From Symbiodinium natans (Eukaryota; Sar; Dinophyceae; Suessiales; Symbiodiniaceae), in assembly GCA_905221605.1 (NCBI GenBank), contig CAJNDS010002377.1, forward strand, positions 368,501 to 432,500: a stretch of DNA of 64,000 nt. Reading direction: 5' to 3'. Of this stretch, positions 12,894 to 26,106 are shown in pieces. Below the pieces are notes generated by a model that made no database searches, was not told the DNA's origin, and saw only the letters and a list, made by a program, of their open reading frames with translations. Position 1 is the first letter of the stretch, and every line of letters begins with the position of its first letter. Both the position numbers and the translations under genes were made by a program.

Positions 12894-13033
12894 AATCCGA
12901 AGTTTTCGAGACCCAAAAGGCCTAAAGGATCGCACTCGGCGGACTGCCATTGTGACAGGGCACGTGGTGGTGATGTCCCTCTTGCCCTTTACTTGCACGT
13001 TCCCCAAACCTCAGTGCGGCTCAAGATTGAAAA

Positions 13034-13079
13034 TGGTTTAGGGTTTAGGGTTTAGGGTTTAGGGTTTAGGGTTTAGGGC
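13034..13079. repeat. Interstitial TTTAGGG array
   Basis: Six TTTAGGG units. It faces the CCCTAAA-type array 140 bp upstream, giving an inverted pair. Confidence 0.9.
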
Positions 13080-16000
13080 AAAGTCATAGGACTTGGGTAG
13101 CCCAGAGCACGCAGCTGGAATGCATGTTTCCTGGAGGATTTCATGAATGGGACCCCAAGGTGAAGCGACTGTGGTAAGAAATCGTTGCGTAAGAAACGAG
13201 GCCCCTAAATCCGGAAGTCACAAGCTTCACCGCCACGAACTCATTGTCTTCCCCCCGGTGCGGCTGTGCAGGTAAGAGCCCTGCGGCGAAAAATGAACTG
13301 GTAGTCGGATAACGTGTCCTTGCCGCGACAGAGCGACAGAAAGGATGTGCTAGAAGCATCAAAGGGAACGTTGTGTTGGTAGAGTTTTTGCGGCTTCAGG
13401 TTGAGGGGTTGAGGGGGGGGGGGTGGGGCCGGGTGGGGGTGTTAAACTGTGCGCAGGACGCAGGGCTGCGTATACTTTTGCTACGATGTTTCAGAGGATT
13501 GAGGAGATCTACGGTGCTTCTCTGAAGCTTCTGATTCTACTTGGAAGGTCCAGGGGCGCTGGGAAACTAATCGGAAATTCAGAGGCAGCTGACGGAAGCC
13601 CGGAAAATGGGGGGGGGGGGGTTTCTGCTGCTTTGGCTTTCTTTGCACGGACACCTCCCCCTCCCGGCAGGAATTCAGCAACCAGCAACCCTACGATCAC
13701 CCAGAAAAGCCTGGATTCTGACTTCGTAGCTTCTGATGCCCTGGTTGGGTTTCCGACTCTTTGACTAACCCCCTTGAACAGTCCCCCAACCCCGTCCCAG
13801 AACCTGCCACCCCCCAAACCCTGAACCCTGAACCCTGAACCCTAAACCCTAAACCCTAAACCCCCGCAGGGTGGTTGCCTGCATGGTCGCCCCTGAGCAA
13901 AGAACACCTGTTAAGCGCCGAGCTGCGAAATTTTCGAAGGTTCTCCCCCAGTGTTGAGGGTTTAAGGTTTAGGGTTTAGGGTTTAGGATTAAGTGTGTCC
14001 TAACTTAGGGTATAGCACATAGGGCTCAGGGCAGGGTTTAGGGTCTAGGGTCTGAGGTTTCCGCAGGCGCTTCGGGTTTGAGGCTCCATGCGCCGAAGGA
14101 TCGGACCGAATTGAGCCGGGACTTTGTGCAAAAAGGGTTTAGGGTTTAGGGTTGTCCCAAACTCCCTTTTTTCCCAGTGGTCAGAGGTCTAGTCAGTACA
14201 CATGCTGGCCCAAACTCCCTAAACCCCAATCCCGGAACCCTACTTGAATTTTGTTGCGCCTTCGGTCTCTATGCGAATCTTCCCGTATTCATGAGCTGAA
14301 CAGAGAGCCTTGCCAGGGATACGAGTTGAACTACGATAGCGAACGTGGCAGCTCATACATGGAGCCTAAGAACACATTACCATTTAGTGTCTCCCTGGAC
14401 TCTCCCTACAGCCTGTATGAGCACGGCCTATCTTGACTGTACGATCATAGCTCTGCACCTCTTTACCTCCCTGCTCGGCTCTCTGATCATCAGAGCTACA
14501 GAATGGCAAGAAGCCTGGATGTGAACCCCTTGAGCCCTAAGCTGAGAAAGACTGCAAGGCTTGAAGGCAACTCCAAGCCTACGCCGAAGAATTTGCAGAG
14601 CCTCAGCTGTCAAACTTCGGCACCAACCCTGAACCCTAAACCCTAAACCCTAAACCCTCGCGGCACTCTACTATTTGAGTCGGAGTTGACTCTCGGCTTT
14701 GCGATGCCAAGAAGTTCCAAAGAGGCTTCGGTCCTTGCCAGTTTGGGGGAATGCTGCGGGCTGCACTCAGCCCTCACAAGAACCTATAGCGCCTCATCTG
14801 AATCCGAAGCCCCTTCCCCCCCCCTCCCCCCCCGAAGCCCCAGAAAGCCCAAACCTTAGAATCCCCAAGTCCCCCAAACACACCATCAGGTAAGGGACCC
14901 CTCCATGCGGCTGGCCAAGTTCACAGCATCACCCATGCATCCTGGAAGGGGCACAAAAAAAGAGCTTCGAAAACTTTCGCACAGAGGGTCCCCTCCTGCT
15001 CTTTAAGGGCACTCTTAGGCTCTCGTTTGGACCCTTCCCACACAGGATCGGAATGCCAAAAGGCTTTCCGTTTTCTTTGCTGCATTCTTCGAACATATTT
15101 TCAAGTTGCGCAGGAGTTCAATTCAGGCGCACGATGCTGAAACTCAACGGTCCTGCGGAAGGTTATGTGATGTGTCTGAGGATGTGTTCATGCTGTGCAA
15201 AAAATCGGCCGGAGCCTCTCTTAACCAATGTGCCAATTCCAATTCAGGTACCCGCAACCCGATAACCCCTGGAGCACACGAACCCCAAAGACCTTCCCCC
15301 CCCACCCTCGCAAATGTAGGGGTCTTAATAATTGGAATAGGGTTTTGGGGGGTTCTTCTAGCATATACTTATACAGGGACTACAAGGGAATACTATTAGT
15401 AATTGTTCCGAACCCCTATATTGAACCCTGGAACCATGCGCCCAGCCGCTTAGCTCCGACTGGTTTCCATGCTGAGGGCTCCGATTCTCCGGACTCTTAA
15501 TTCATGAGCAGGAGCCGCACGAAGCCCATGGGAATCCGCACGGCATGCGGGGGCCCTAAACTCCCTAAACCCTAAACCCTGAACTGGCCCTCAACCCTAA
15601 ACCCTACTACCACATAAACGCTAAACCTTACCATTTTCGGTACCTCCGTAAACTCCCTAAACACCCCGACCCCACGAAAGCTCGCACTCTGGGGGCCCAC
15701 GCCGAATTTCAACCGTCGCGCAGATCCAATCAGTCCCGAGAGCACCGAGCCACTGTGGATGCCAATCCCTGGGTAGGGCTTTTCGGGTTCAGGGTTCAGG
15801 GTTGACAGGTGGCGGGGGTCACAACCACCGGGATGTTCTGTACTTTTTTTGTGAGAAGGGGGCACGTCCTAGCCCCTGAGGCCATCTACGTCTTGCATCC
15901 TCAACCAACAAACCCCAATGCCCACCCCTTTGAGTCAACTGAAGCCCCCCCCCCCACCCCCCAAGTGCTTAGCAAGCAACGAATGCTCAGCGGAGGCAGC

Positions 16001-16193
16001 CCGTAGCTCGTAAGCTGATGATTCCTTGTCTGGGCTCGGCTCAAGAACTCTCAGCCGAGGGCGTGTAAGAGGCTTTAAGATATTCTGAGATGCTCACACA
16101 GGCTTTCAGGATCCCAACAATATACATGTGCTTTGAGTCTCACAGGCAATGGTGTGCATGTCTTCTTAGGCATAATCAACCTACAGCCAGAAC

Positions 16194-16242
16194 TGACACT
16201 GACACTGACACACACACACACAGAGACACACAGACACACACA

Positions 16243-16278
<36 letters not shown>
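16194..16278. repeat. Compound (CA)n/(GA)n microsatellite
   Basis: Several GACACT units, then (CA)n, then about nine GA units. Confidence 0.95.
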
Positions 16279-17707
16279 CACTGGCACAAGAGGCATCAAC
16301 CTGCTGGATGATGTTGCTCCGTGAGCGTGCCGCGTGTATCTAGCCGCTGGCACTCCACAACACACCAACCCTAGTTGCGCATCAGAGCAGCTTGCTAAAC
16401 ACACAAGTAGAAACCTTTGCAGCCCAGAAGCAGGTGTGGCACAGCACGCTGCATCGCAATGGCTGTCATGCAAGCCTAAGGGGCAGGGGTGCCGGAAGTT
16501 CTTGCAAGTCGTTTGGCTGTTAGAAGGATGAGGCTTCGTAGCCCAGAACCTCGCAGTATCCTTCGCACGTCTTCCCGCTATCCGGACAAAAAATCTGTTC
16601 CGAAAAATGGTCCCCTTGCTTTTGGAGAGCACGGCTTGCGCTTGCGTTTGTCATCGGACGACCTTGTGTTGCTGCTCGAACAACCCTACAATCAAAAGCC
16701 CATCTTTTGGGAATTACGAGGAATAATCATCGCTATAATTTTCATAATGACAATAAGTAGTGGTGATAATCATAGCAATAGTAATAGTAATATGCAACAA
16801 CGATAAGAAGAATAATCATAATAGTAATAGCACTTGGGGCTTGGGATCCACGACTGCCGACACGCCTTCGTGGCGTGGTCGCTGACATCCTGCCAGGCAA
16901 CTCAACGAATGTGTCTTGGCCAGGGCTGCGCTGCTCTATGCCTCTGTGCCCCTTATGCCCTTCACCTCCATCCTTGAATCCCCCGAGTATTGAGTAAAAC
17001 CCGAGAAGCTCAAACAACAGTTGCAAGCCCCTGCGGCTAAATCTCTTGAAGCCTGGAATTTATTGAGGGTTTGGTTCAGAATGTTCCGAAAGTACCAAGA
17101 AATACAGCGCTTTTTTCTGCGGATGCTGAGAGGGGGCTGGAAAAGTAGCTGTTGCAGACTTTGACCACGTAAAGATCAACGATGGTTCGGGGACCTCCTA
17201 GTTGGGCATATGGTCATATATGGGGTGTTGCGAGTGTGAGCAGTACACTGCTTTGAAACATTGCTGTAGAATGCCGTAGAAACTACGGGAAACTACGGCA
17301 ATGTATCATATTCAATGAAGGTTTAGTCGTGCTTTTTAGTCCTACGTGGATCACCCTAACATCACATTTTCGCTGAGCAGCTCGCTCCTTATCGCCGCGC
17401 AATCCACGTCCCCAGTGCTTGAAACATAATGGACCACTATCATCATACATAAGCAAGTATGCACATCTACCCACATAATTGTATAAGAACTATACTCCCC
17501 TCAGAACCATAAAAAAGATATGTTTTAATATCCTCTTGGGTTTATATGAACAAAAAGAAAAATAAATCCAAAGGGGATGTAGAGAATATGAGAATAGTAT
17601 GGTAGGTATACTCATACGCCTGGGTCACACGTGGCCAGCGCTGCTCCCTGCCTCGGGAGTGTTCCAGAAGATCAGCAGGCCGTCCCCCAGGATTTCTGCA
17701 ATCTCTC

Positions 17708-17750
17708 CTGTTTAGGGTTTAGGGTTTAGGGTTTAGGGTTTAGGGTTTAC
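17708..17750. repeat. Interstitial TTTAGGG array
   Basis: Six TTTAGGG units. A shorter degenerate run follows at about 17858-17882. Confidence 0.9.
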
Positions 17751-19789
17751 TCGGCGCTATCTCTGAGTCTGAGCAACTGAGCGCGACTGCACTGTGAACC
17801 AGCACATCATCGGGACCATTCCCCAGCAGTAGTGGAACTACTGGGCGGCAGCCCAAGTTTAGGGTTTTGGGTTTAGGGTTTAATTAGGGTCCTCTTAAAC
17901 ACTTCTGCAAGACGGGAGACGACTCTACATCCCTTGAACCCTACGAGTTGAAGGCGCCTTGAACACAGCAAGTCTATAAGTATAGTTCCTGAACAGTTGA
18001 TGCCTTCGCAACCTCTGCTTCCTCTGCAGCTGGCATGAAGCATTTGTTTTCATGCTCGAAGCTTTTTGAAGCAAGTCATCCCGTAGATACCGCAGGGCAC
18101 TCGGGGGTCTTTGGAAATCGATTTCTCTGCCCGCACGAAGTTCCATTCAACTTTCGGACTTGCTCCTTTTTTCTGGGCTTGCAAGAGTTCCTGGGTCTTT
18201 GAAACTGGAGACCTCCAGGCCCCAGTAGCAAGATCCCAGGAAGCATCTGGACAACGCATCATAAGGCAATCTTCTAAACAGTGTACACAAAGAAAGCAGC
18301 CAAGTTTGTTCGCAAGGGCTCATGCCACAAAACCTACAGTAATTCTACACCCCAGCAGAACTTTGAGAGCTTTGAAGGCTTTATAGGGTTCTTAAGGTGA
18401 GGCAGGGGCCGTCCTACGTCCGAAGCCAAGCCTGTCTAGTACTCCCAAGTCTTAAGACCGACGGGGCCTTGGTAGCTCTCCACCAATGTGGTCATCACGC
18501 CCAGGTACCTCTGCTCTCAAAGGGCTCTGAGGGAACACGCTGAACCCATGAAAAAAAAACCTCTTGAGCTCTCAGGGGAGTCCTTTGAACCATCATGAGC
18601 AAAAGCTGGGCCAAGAACACGAGGGGTGCGATTTGCGCGGAGCTCTTGAAGACAGAGAGGCAAGCCTCCTTCTTGCAACAAGTGCTCTCAGGTCCGCGGA
18701 GCAGGACATGAAAGGAGCTTAAGCCCCAGGTCAGCATCCACTCCGTTGGACGAACTAGAGCAATACAAGGTAGGTCGGGATGCGAGCACGGCATTTGCTT
18801 CGAAGTGGGTCTACGTACGGCCTACGGCCCTGGGGATATCTCAGTCACTCGAGAAAGACCATCGAAATCCCGAACGAAGCCCTGAAGAGGGAAAGAAATA
18901 CGTGCTCGACGTTGCTGAGTGTGAGGCCGAGTCAGGAGAAACAGCAGGTCGGCCTGCCGGCAGCTTCTTTTACGGACTCCCGACTCCAAGGTTGCGGCGG
19001 TGAATGGTTGCAAGTCGTTGAGGTTTTTTTTTTTTGCGGTTCTGTCACAGCCTCTGCCGGATTCGTTTTGAGGGCGTCGATGCATGCTGAAACGCACATT
19101 TTACAAAGACATGTGACCCCTGGCAATGGCTCTGCAAGGTCCTTAGACCCCAAAAAAACGTCCTTAGACCCCGCAAAAACAACATCTGAAAGCCACAGTG
19201 CTTCAAGCGAAAGGGGTTTGTGTGGGAGCTGCTGAGTTGGTTTGCTTTACATTCGCACTGTAGCCAAGAACCCAACGAACAAGTCTTGAGCTGCAGTTGT
19301 GGAGGGCCACACAGAGATTTTCTCATGAACCCGAGCACGCCGCGGGCGTGTCCTGGACTTTGAGCACCCAAGGTGACAGGCCCTCTAAACCTCAAAAACC
19401 GGCCCCCAAGCCCCAACAACTCACCGTCCTGTGAGCTGGGTTGAAAGTCCCATCCGGTTAACTTCTCCCCGGAGGAGGGAGGAGAAACAATGGGAAGTTT
19501 TTGTGCTGGGGGCTGGCTGTCATGTTCCATGACCTCTGCTCTCAAAGGATACTTGGAACTTCCACCGTTGGATTGGCAGATGTACTACTGTAAATCCGGT
19601 GTCCGGATTTCCCGTCCTGGCTCTCGGGGGCATTTTTCCGACCCAAGCCCAGGGACGCAATTTCGCGCTCGCGCACGTCGGTCTCCGATTCCTTTTCACT
19701 GCAAATGAAGAAACAAAAGAGCTGCCAACTTGGAACGCAACAGCTACTCCCCCCAAGGCTCTGCAACAACTCCCTCTCCTCAAGCCCGC

Positions 19790-19864
19790 CTCGCTTAGAG
19801 ACTCGGCGATGGTTGTGAAGTTCGCAATGTCAGAGAACATGATAGTAACCTCCGGAATCACAAG
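19790..19864 (-). CDS. Exon of a class III adenylate/guanylate cyclase (start of catalytic domain)
   Basis: Twenty-five codons, phase 0 at both ends, between a TTGTAG acceptor and an AG|GC donor. The frame reads VTIMFSDIANFTTIAESL, the hallmark beta1-alpha1 of class III nucleotide cyclases; the Asp of FSDI is the first metal-binding residue. The product would be cyclic AMP or GMP; substrate choice depends on residues in later exons that I could not find below 19.79 kb. The gene may continue across a large intron, be truncated, or be a fragment. It is separated by about 1.06 kb from the preceding exon. Confidence 0.75.
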
Positions 19865-20920
19865 CTACAAGCATAATGGTATAAAAGTATAATGGTACAA
19901 TAGTCTACTTGTCTGATGTAGTAGGAGGAGTATAGGGCTTCTCGCAGGAAAGGCTCCGCAAACACCGTTTAAGCCGAGTTCGGGCCTTGGGGACTTTAGG
20001 GCCCCCTTTCGGGTTTCTTGCCTGTCGGCGTTTGGCGTGGAGCAGCTGCGGATAATGGCGTGGCCGACCTCGAGCACAGCATTCATCGATGTCCCCCCAC
20101 ATTGCTCTTTAGATGCTCCAAAAGCAGGCGTCATGGGAACCGCAGAGAATTGAGAGCTGCACTTTGGGGAGACGAGGCGCTGGGCGATCTTTGCGGAGCT
20201 CCGCATGGACCCCCCCCCCCTACCCCCCCCCAAGCCCCCCCAAAGCCCCCATAAGTCGCTTCAAGTCCGCTCTTATGTCATGGGGAAGAATGTTGGGGTA
20301 GGCTCAAGCAACTCAAAAAGTCCCACGTCCGCTCTGACAAAGACTCCCGGACTCCGAGAAGGCAGTCTCCCATGATGCCGAGGGCATTTTGCATTGCAGA
20401 TCCGTAGATGTTGGACGCTGTTTGGTACGATGTCATCGGTCGGTGTGGCCCCCTCGTCATGGGGAGCGCCCTGCGTTTCAATTGTTGTTTTCTGAGCTTC
20501 TGGTATCACACCCGGCTCAGGTGATGCGCACCTGCGTGGTCGGATTGTCCCAGGCCCCTGCCAAGTTCAAGGAGGAGGAGGCGCCCCGAACCCTCACTCC
20601 TTTCCTCATTCCCCCAAGAAAGAGCAGAAAAACCGAGTGGTCTGAAAAACCTGCGAAAACCTACTCTGCGACTTTTCGGATGTGTCACCAATCACCAAGC
20701 CTGAAGTATAAAAGGGCATAGGCTTCGTAGCAAACATCGAACGCCCTCTGAAACACCTCCGGCGTTCTGAAGGCCGATTTTCTGGCCCTTCGGATGTTTG
20801 ACGAAGGGTCGGGGGTTGAGGGCCTTATCATAAGCCATGTGGTGCCCCATCTGCACAGCAGTGTTTTTAGTTGCACCTCATGAGGCTGCTGCACGAGATG
20901 TTAGCTGCAAGCTCCTAAAC

Positions 20921-21002
20921 CGAAAACCCCGGCTGAAGGCTCCGGCTAACAATGTCTCGCACCACCTTCTTCGGAACAAAGCGGGTGAAGGTCTCGACAC
21001 CC
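20921..21002 (-). CDS. Exon of a class III adenylate/guanylate cyclase (linker before catalytic domain)
   Basis: After a GTGCAG acceptor the frame reads GVETFTRFVPKKVVRDIVSR then SLQPGFS, closing at a TCG|GTTTAG donor. F.RFVPKKVV..IV is the helical segment that commonly precedes the catalytic domain in class III cyclases of protists and bacteria. Spliced in phase 0 to the exon at 19790-19864, it runs straight into the first catalytic strand. Exons upstream are not identified with certainty. Confidence 0.7.
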
Positions 21003-21612
21003 CTGCACGCGTGCTGGCATCGAGGCTTTGCATTCGGGGAGTGGCATCCAGGCGCGGGCCCTCGAACCCTGACCCAAACAAGCCACAGCCCGGGTTGAAA
21101 ACTTCCCCGAACCCTACAAGCCGGGTCCCTCCCTCCCCTCCCTCCTCCCCAGCTCAGCATCAGTATGCGCTTGGCAGTTCCTGGGTACCTGTCCCTGTAC
21201 TGTGTAAACCCGATGCCGCCCTAAGAAATACCCTGTAACCCTCAGCACGACACCTGGAAATCCAGATCGCGAAGCCCAAGCCTGAAACCCGCCTGAAAGC
21301 CTTCGAGCAGCCAAAAGCACTGGGATGCAGATTCCCACTTCAGGAGGGGCGCTCGAGTGGCTTGGGGTCTTTGGGCTGCACCTTTTTTGCTAAGGGCAAA
21401 GCTTACATCTTGGCCCATGGCACTTTGGCTGGTCTACACTGAAAACTTCATGCGCTTGTTCTTTGAAAACATGTCTCCGTACTGCACATAAGAGCACTAT
21501 GTCAGTACCCTAAACCCCAACAATCCAATCGAGTCAGCCTCATCAGCTGGCAGAACGCATTCTGGAGGTTGCAGACTTCCTGCCCAACATGGGGGGGGGG
21601 TCTCCGAAATTA

Positions 21613-21695
21613 GGGGTACCTTGTTGGGGGTATTATTACAAGGGAATCCTACTATTTCTATATTGGGGGTCCCCCATTTTCGTAAACCCCCACAT
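21613..21695. mobile_element. Dispersed short element, copy 1
   Basis: Contains AGGGAATCCTACTATTT followed by GGGGGTCCCCCATTTTCG and TAAACCCCCA. The same order of blocks occurs at 26107-26189 with local changes. The GGGGGTCCCCC block is self-complementary. Confidence 0.5.
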
Positions 21696-22636
21696 CATCG
21701 GCACAAAGGAGTTCTGGCTTTGTTCGGCATCTACAGACTTCTATCCAGCCCAGCCCCTGGGCTTGTTGCGTAGAATCGGAACTGTGCGCTCTACAAACGA
21801 AGAGGAAGTAAATTAGAGTTTGAGGGCACAAACGATCCAAAATAAGACCCAACAACTTGGAACGAATGAAGCCCTACGACGATATGGCAACTCTGGTGTC
21901 AGGGAGCCCCAAAAGCCCCCTCGGCCCGCAGCCCTCAGTCTTCACAAGCCGCGCATCTTACAAAACCAGCGTTAAACCCCCTTCGTCCCCGCAGTCGGTA
22001 GTTCTGAAGCCAAAGCCTCGAGATTTTTTTGCCTCAGGGACATCTGCTTGTGGCTGGGCATCACCAGAGAACAAATTATCCGAAGCTCCCCAACTAGATC
22101 GGCGACGGCCACCCGAACCCCTCAAAGTTAGAAGCGCGCCTTAATCCGGGAACGGTGCCCCTCACGAAGCTGAGACAGTTGGCGATCATCAAACTCTAGG
22201 ACCTCGATTCAGGCTGGGTCAAGGGACAGGAATCTAAAGGTAAGGGCGTAGGGTCGTGAGTCGTGTGTGGTAGTACTTGGTTTCTTGTTGCTCTCTTTGT
22301 TCCAAGCGAAACCCTTGATGCAGCCAAACCTTGCGAGAATTCTCACGGATGAGGGCTGGAGGTTTCGTTGCCTCTTAGCCCCCAGTGCATGGACCACTAC
22401 ATTACATAGAAGGGGAAAACCCTCAATTCGCCACAGCTTTGGCCGAGAGGCGTCTAGAACAAGCAGAGCAGGATATCCTTCCCCCTCAACGCACACCCCG
22501 GTGGGACATGCCCGAACCGCTTTGGAGAAGCTGCAATTCGGTGCCACTGGGGCCCCCCTCTTATCCCTTCAAAACTCAGGACGCGCGCGCATCTGCGATG
22601 CGCCCGCCTTGGGCTGGAGCCCGGCTGCTGAGGCGG

Positions 22637-22666
22637 CGGGCGCGCGCGCGCGCGCGCGCGCGCGCG
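22637..22666. repeat. (GC)n dinucleotide tract
   Basis: About fifteen consecutive GC steps, self-complementary and Z-DNA prone. Ala/Arg runs in overlapping frames come from it. Confidence 0.9.
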
Positions 22667-22907
22667 ACAGCGTTTACAACTTCAAAAGCCCCGGGCAACC
22701 CTGAAAGTGAGCCCTGCGGCATTTTTACAATTATACGAGTCGGTTGAGCTGCTGAGCCCCAAAGACCGTCCAAAAACACGAGGCAGAGATGGCATTGGAG
22801 GTAGCCACGTTTTCAATTGAGCCCGAAAAAACCCAAACCCGACAGAAGATCTGGCTTTTGAGGTAGAAGCCACTGCACATTCGCTCTCCTGAGCCTCCGA
22901 CTCCAAC

Positions 22908-23018
22908 CTTGACCATGAGCTCCTTCAAGTTGGCCAGCTCCTGTTTTTGAGTGTGGTGCTTGGTAATCCCATGCGGACATGTGAGACGTTCGAACTCCAC
23001 ATTTTGTGAGAGAAGAGA
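22908..23018 (-). CDS. Exon candidate upstream of the cyclase exons
   Basis: Thirty-seven codons in phase 0 between a CCGTAG acceptor and an AAG|GTTGGA donor. It contains NVEFERLTCPHGITKHHTQ and a helical ELANLKELMVK end. No family recognised. Same strand as the cyclase exons and about 1.9 kb upstream of them, so it may be part of that gene's N-terminal region. Confidence 0.4.
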
Positions 23019-23339
23019 CTACGGATGCTCGTACTTCCTTTCCGAGTTTCTTTCCTGCCGACAGAAAAGCAAGTGCCATGCAGAGAAGAGTTTTGGGGTA
23101 GTGGGTGGAGGGGGGAGGGTAACAATACTAAGAATAAAAAGAATAATAACAATAATAAGAACAACAAAACTCAAAATAACACGTTCTGCGATCTCTGAAA
23201 GGCAAGTGTGGTTTTGCGCAGGCACACTGCGCCTCCAGCGGATGTGATACAAACCAGCTGAGGACCAGCAACACAAGAACGGCCTGGGATGCATTTGGAG
23301 GCTGTGAGGGCTCATGGGCTTTTAGGACCCATGTGCCGT

Positions 23340-23388
23340 GGTTTAGGGTTTAGGGTTTAGGGTTTAGGGTTTAGGGGTTAGGGGTTAG
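23340..23388. repeat. Interstitial TTTAGGG array ending in TTAGGGG variants
   Basis: Five TTTAGGG units followed by two GGTTAGGGG-like units, abutting an exon candidate. Confidence 0.9.
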
Positions 23389-23520
23389 CAGCGAGCTCGG
23401 TGAGCTCTGCACAACTCCCAGCCAACATATGCAAGCTAAGGAGGTTCTTGAGGTCTCTGCTGGTTCTCCAAAGCTCGTATGCCCCAAAGAAGCTGCCCAA
23501 CGTACTGGCATGAGGACCCC
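23378..23520 (-). CDS. Exon candidate next to a telomere-like array
   Basis: After an AG acceptor (CATGCCAG) the frame reads LGSFFGAYELWRTSRDLKNL and on to a stop that lies in the TAACCCC repeat beside the array at 23340-23378. A GC donor (CTCGCT|GCTAAC) just before the stop is also possible, which would put the array inside an intron. Function unknown. Confidence 0.3.
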
Positions 23521-23997
23521 ATGGAATTCTAAAACAACCCTTGTGCCGGGATCCCCACAATAGCTGAACCTCATAATAACACCAACAACCACTACATATT
23601 CACATGGCTTGACTATCCAAGGATTTGAAAAAATTGAAAAATTCGCCTCGGCTTCCTGCCGAGAAGCGTCTGGAACAAGCCGAGGCGGCGCGCGCAAGCG
23701 ATTGCAATTAAGCCTTAAACCGTCAAGCCTCAAAGCCCATGCCTGGTGATCACCCGACACACATCAGCCACTAACCTGGAAAGGCTTCTTTTCAAGACGC
23801 AGTGACTTACTTGCCCGCGTCGAGCACTAGAATTCACCCCCCCCCCCGGCCTCCGAACCCCCGAACCCCTTAAAGCAACTCTCCTCATGCAGAAACATTT
23901 GAAGCCAACTCCGGTCGCCGAGGCGCCACAACCGCAGCCGTGACCAGGGAGTAAAGCGCCTGGTGACCCCGGGAGACGCGGATCTTCCAATATATCA

Positions 23998-23999
<2 letters not shown>

Positions 24000-24036
<37 letters not shown>

Positions 24037-24118
24037 CTCTCTCTCTGCCGTTGCATACATACATATATATATATATACATATGTATGCATATTACTATAT
24101 ATATATATAGATATATGC
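24000..24118. repeat. (AT)n microsatellite cluster
   Basis: ATATAT tracts at 24000-24030, 24062-24082 and 24096-24118 separated by short TCTC and GTAT pieces. Confidence 0.9.
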
Positions 24119-25116
24119 GTATATAGACTACATGATACCATACTAGATATCAGGCAAGAATCTGCCTTGAAGGAGACATTGAACAGGATTGGGCTGAAAA
24201 AGGCACTCGGGAGGCAGTCTAGCAGCGCGCGAGCACTAGGCGAACGAGGAATGAGGATCCATGACCTAAACCCTGAACCCTAAACCCTTGTTCGTTCAGG
24301 TTGACCAAAAACTACGCCCAACAAGAAGTCCTCAAACATCGAGTGCCGGCGTACCCTCCAACGCCTGTCCCTACATGGGGCAAAAAGGGTTGGCATTTTT
24401 TCAAGGTGCTGGCCCCGTAGGCTTTGACCAAATTGGTTTTACAAGGTTTGAGGGACCGAAAACTTGAGGACTCAAGCACCGAGTTTAGGGTTTCGGGTCT
24501 AGGGTGATTTTCCGGGAGTTGATTGCTCCAGCGGCAGGGGCTTGTAGGAATGTGCTGAGGCCATGCCATGCGAAAGAAACACACCAACCTCACGACTGAA
24601 TACGTCCCTCTTTCACCAGAAAATCTTATTGCATGAGACCTCACACCCTTGCAGCACCAAGGTGCCAAGGAACAAACCAGACCCTAAACCCAAAAAAAAA
24701 ACAATGCCAAGTTGCAAGGAGAGAGTTAAACTTGAGCTGCTCGGCAGCTTCAACCTCCACGTGGCTGACTTTGGGGGTCCTACATAACTCTACGATAAAT
24801 AGCCCCCCCCCCCCCCCAACAAATAAACAACTTTTAGGGTTCAGGGTTTAGGGTTTGGTACTCGTAATTATGTAGGCCCCTATACTTCTCTGGCAGGAGC
24901 TTTCGCCGGCAATTGCTCGAGCGTCACGGTTCTGAATTCCTGAAGTCTGAGACTGAGATGGGGAACCTATAATGACCGACCCCTTTACCGCCAAATCAAC
25001 TTAGCCACGGCATGCACGTCGTGGCACGGCTGCTGTGCTTCAATCGCTGCTTAGGAGCTGTTTGGTATAAAGGGGAAGGCTTCTGATTGATCCCAAATGC
25101 TTTGACTTTTCATATC

Positions 25117-25432
25117 TCAAAGCGCCTGAGCCATCGATTCCTTCGTGCGCTCCATGGTCAGTGAGACAAGGCTGTCGTGGAAGATCGTCGGCACAACAGT
25201 GACCTCTGAGGGGGCCCAGGACTTGAGGCGGAGGCGCAGCGTGGTGAGGGGGTTGCCACACTCGCGAGTGTCTCTGGTACTTCAACGGGTTGCGACACAT
25301 GACTTTTGTGTCTCTCCCCCCAAATCGAAAAGCGGACCCGAAAACCAAGAATCCTGGTTTCCGCCGGAGGGCTATGAGCCAGCTGGTCTCAGAGTCCAGG
25401 TCCAGGCGGTGGGCGCCAACGATCATGCAATC
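25117..25432 (-). CDS. Two 3' exons of an unidentified gene
   Basis: Exon 25338-25432 (TTCAG acceptor) begins DCMIVGAHRLDLDSETSWLI. A GG|GTCCGC donor joins in phase to 25117-25273, which has CGNPLTTLRLRLKSWAPSEV followed by VVPTIFHDSLVSLTMER and ends with a TGA at 25117. Composition and phase agreement support real coding. No domain recognised. A further upstream exon may lie near 25800-25866 (DCDAQTASWNHDLATGLF), whose start resembles that of the 25432 exon. Confidence 0.45.
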
Positions 25433-26106
25433 CTGAACCCGAAACCCTAAACCCTTGTGGGGAAGCATGAACCGAGGGCGGCGACACCAGACCCCTAAAC
25501 CCTAAACCCTACACCCTAGACAGGCCCAAACCCTGCTTGGGTGTTTCGTGTTTCGGTGGCGGTGGGTTCGAAGTCAGGGCCCTGTATAGTTAGTACTAAT
25601 TAGTAGGCACAGTGTATGCAGCCCAGATTTTGAAGCATCAGCCGCTTCTTGAGGCTAAGACTCTAAGGTCCAGATTCCTATGCTCAACAACGGAAAGCCC
25701 CTTTTTTTGCAACTGGGACTTGGTGAATGCCAGAAAGCAATCCTGGAAAGCCCTCAGCCCGAAACCCTAAACTATAAGCCCTATAAGCCCTAAGCAACCC
25801 CTGGCGCCGTTTGAAGAGCCCGGTGGCAAGGTCATGATTCCAGCTCGCTGTCTGGGCATCGCAGTCCTTCAGTCAACCCCTTTCGACCCCCTTAAGCCCT
25901 TATATAGGGCCAGGGGTTTAGGGTTTAGGGTTGAGGGTTTAGGGTCAGGGGTTTAGTCGCTCACTCTCGCACAAAGGCCGGCAAGGTCCATGGGTCCATT
26001 CATCCAGGGGTTTAGGGTTTGGGGTTCAGGGTCACTATGCAGGGTTTAGGGTTCAGGGTTTTGGCCCCTTAAACCCTATATGGTGGTTTCCAAAACTCTG
26101 GTGCCT

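Larger units (their letters stand above)
9143..19789. other. Gene-poor stretch rich in telomere-like runs
   Basis: Besides the listed arrays there are two- to four-unit runs near 9517, 9545, 9900, 13825-13862, 13960, 14137, 14635 and 15560-15600, and poly-G or poly-C runs. Missing 3' exons of the cyclase should lie here on the minus strand, but none was recognised. Confidence 0.5.

Noticed and set aside
16031-16041. GGCTCAAG as a spliced-leader relic
   Set aside because: Only eight bases match, upstream bases differ, and no gene follows.
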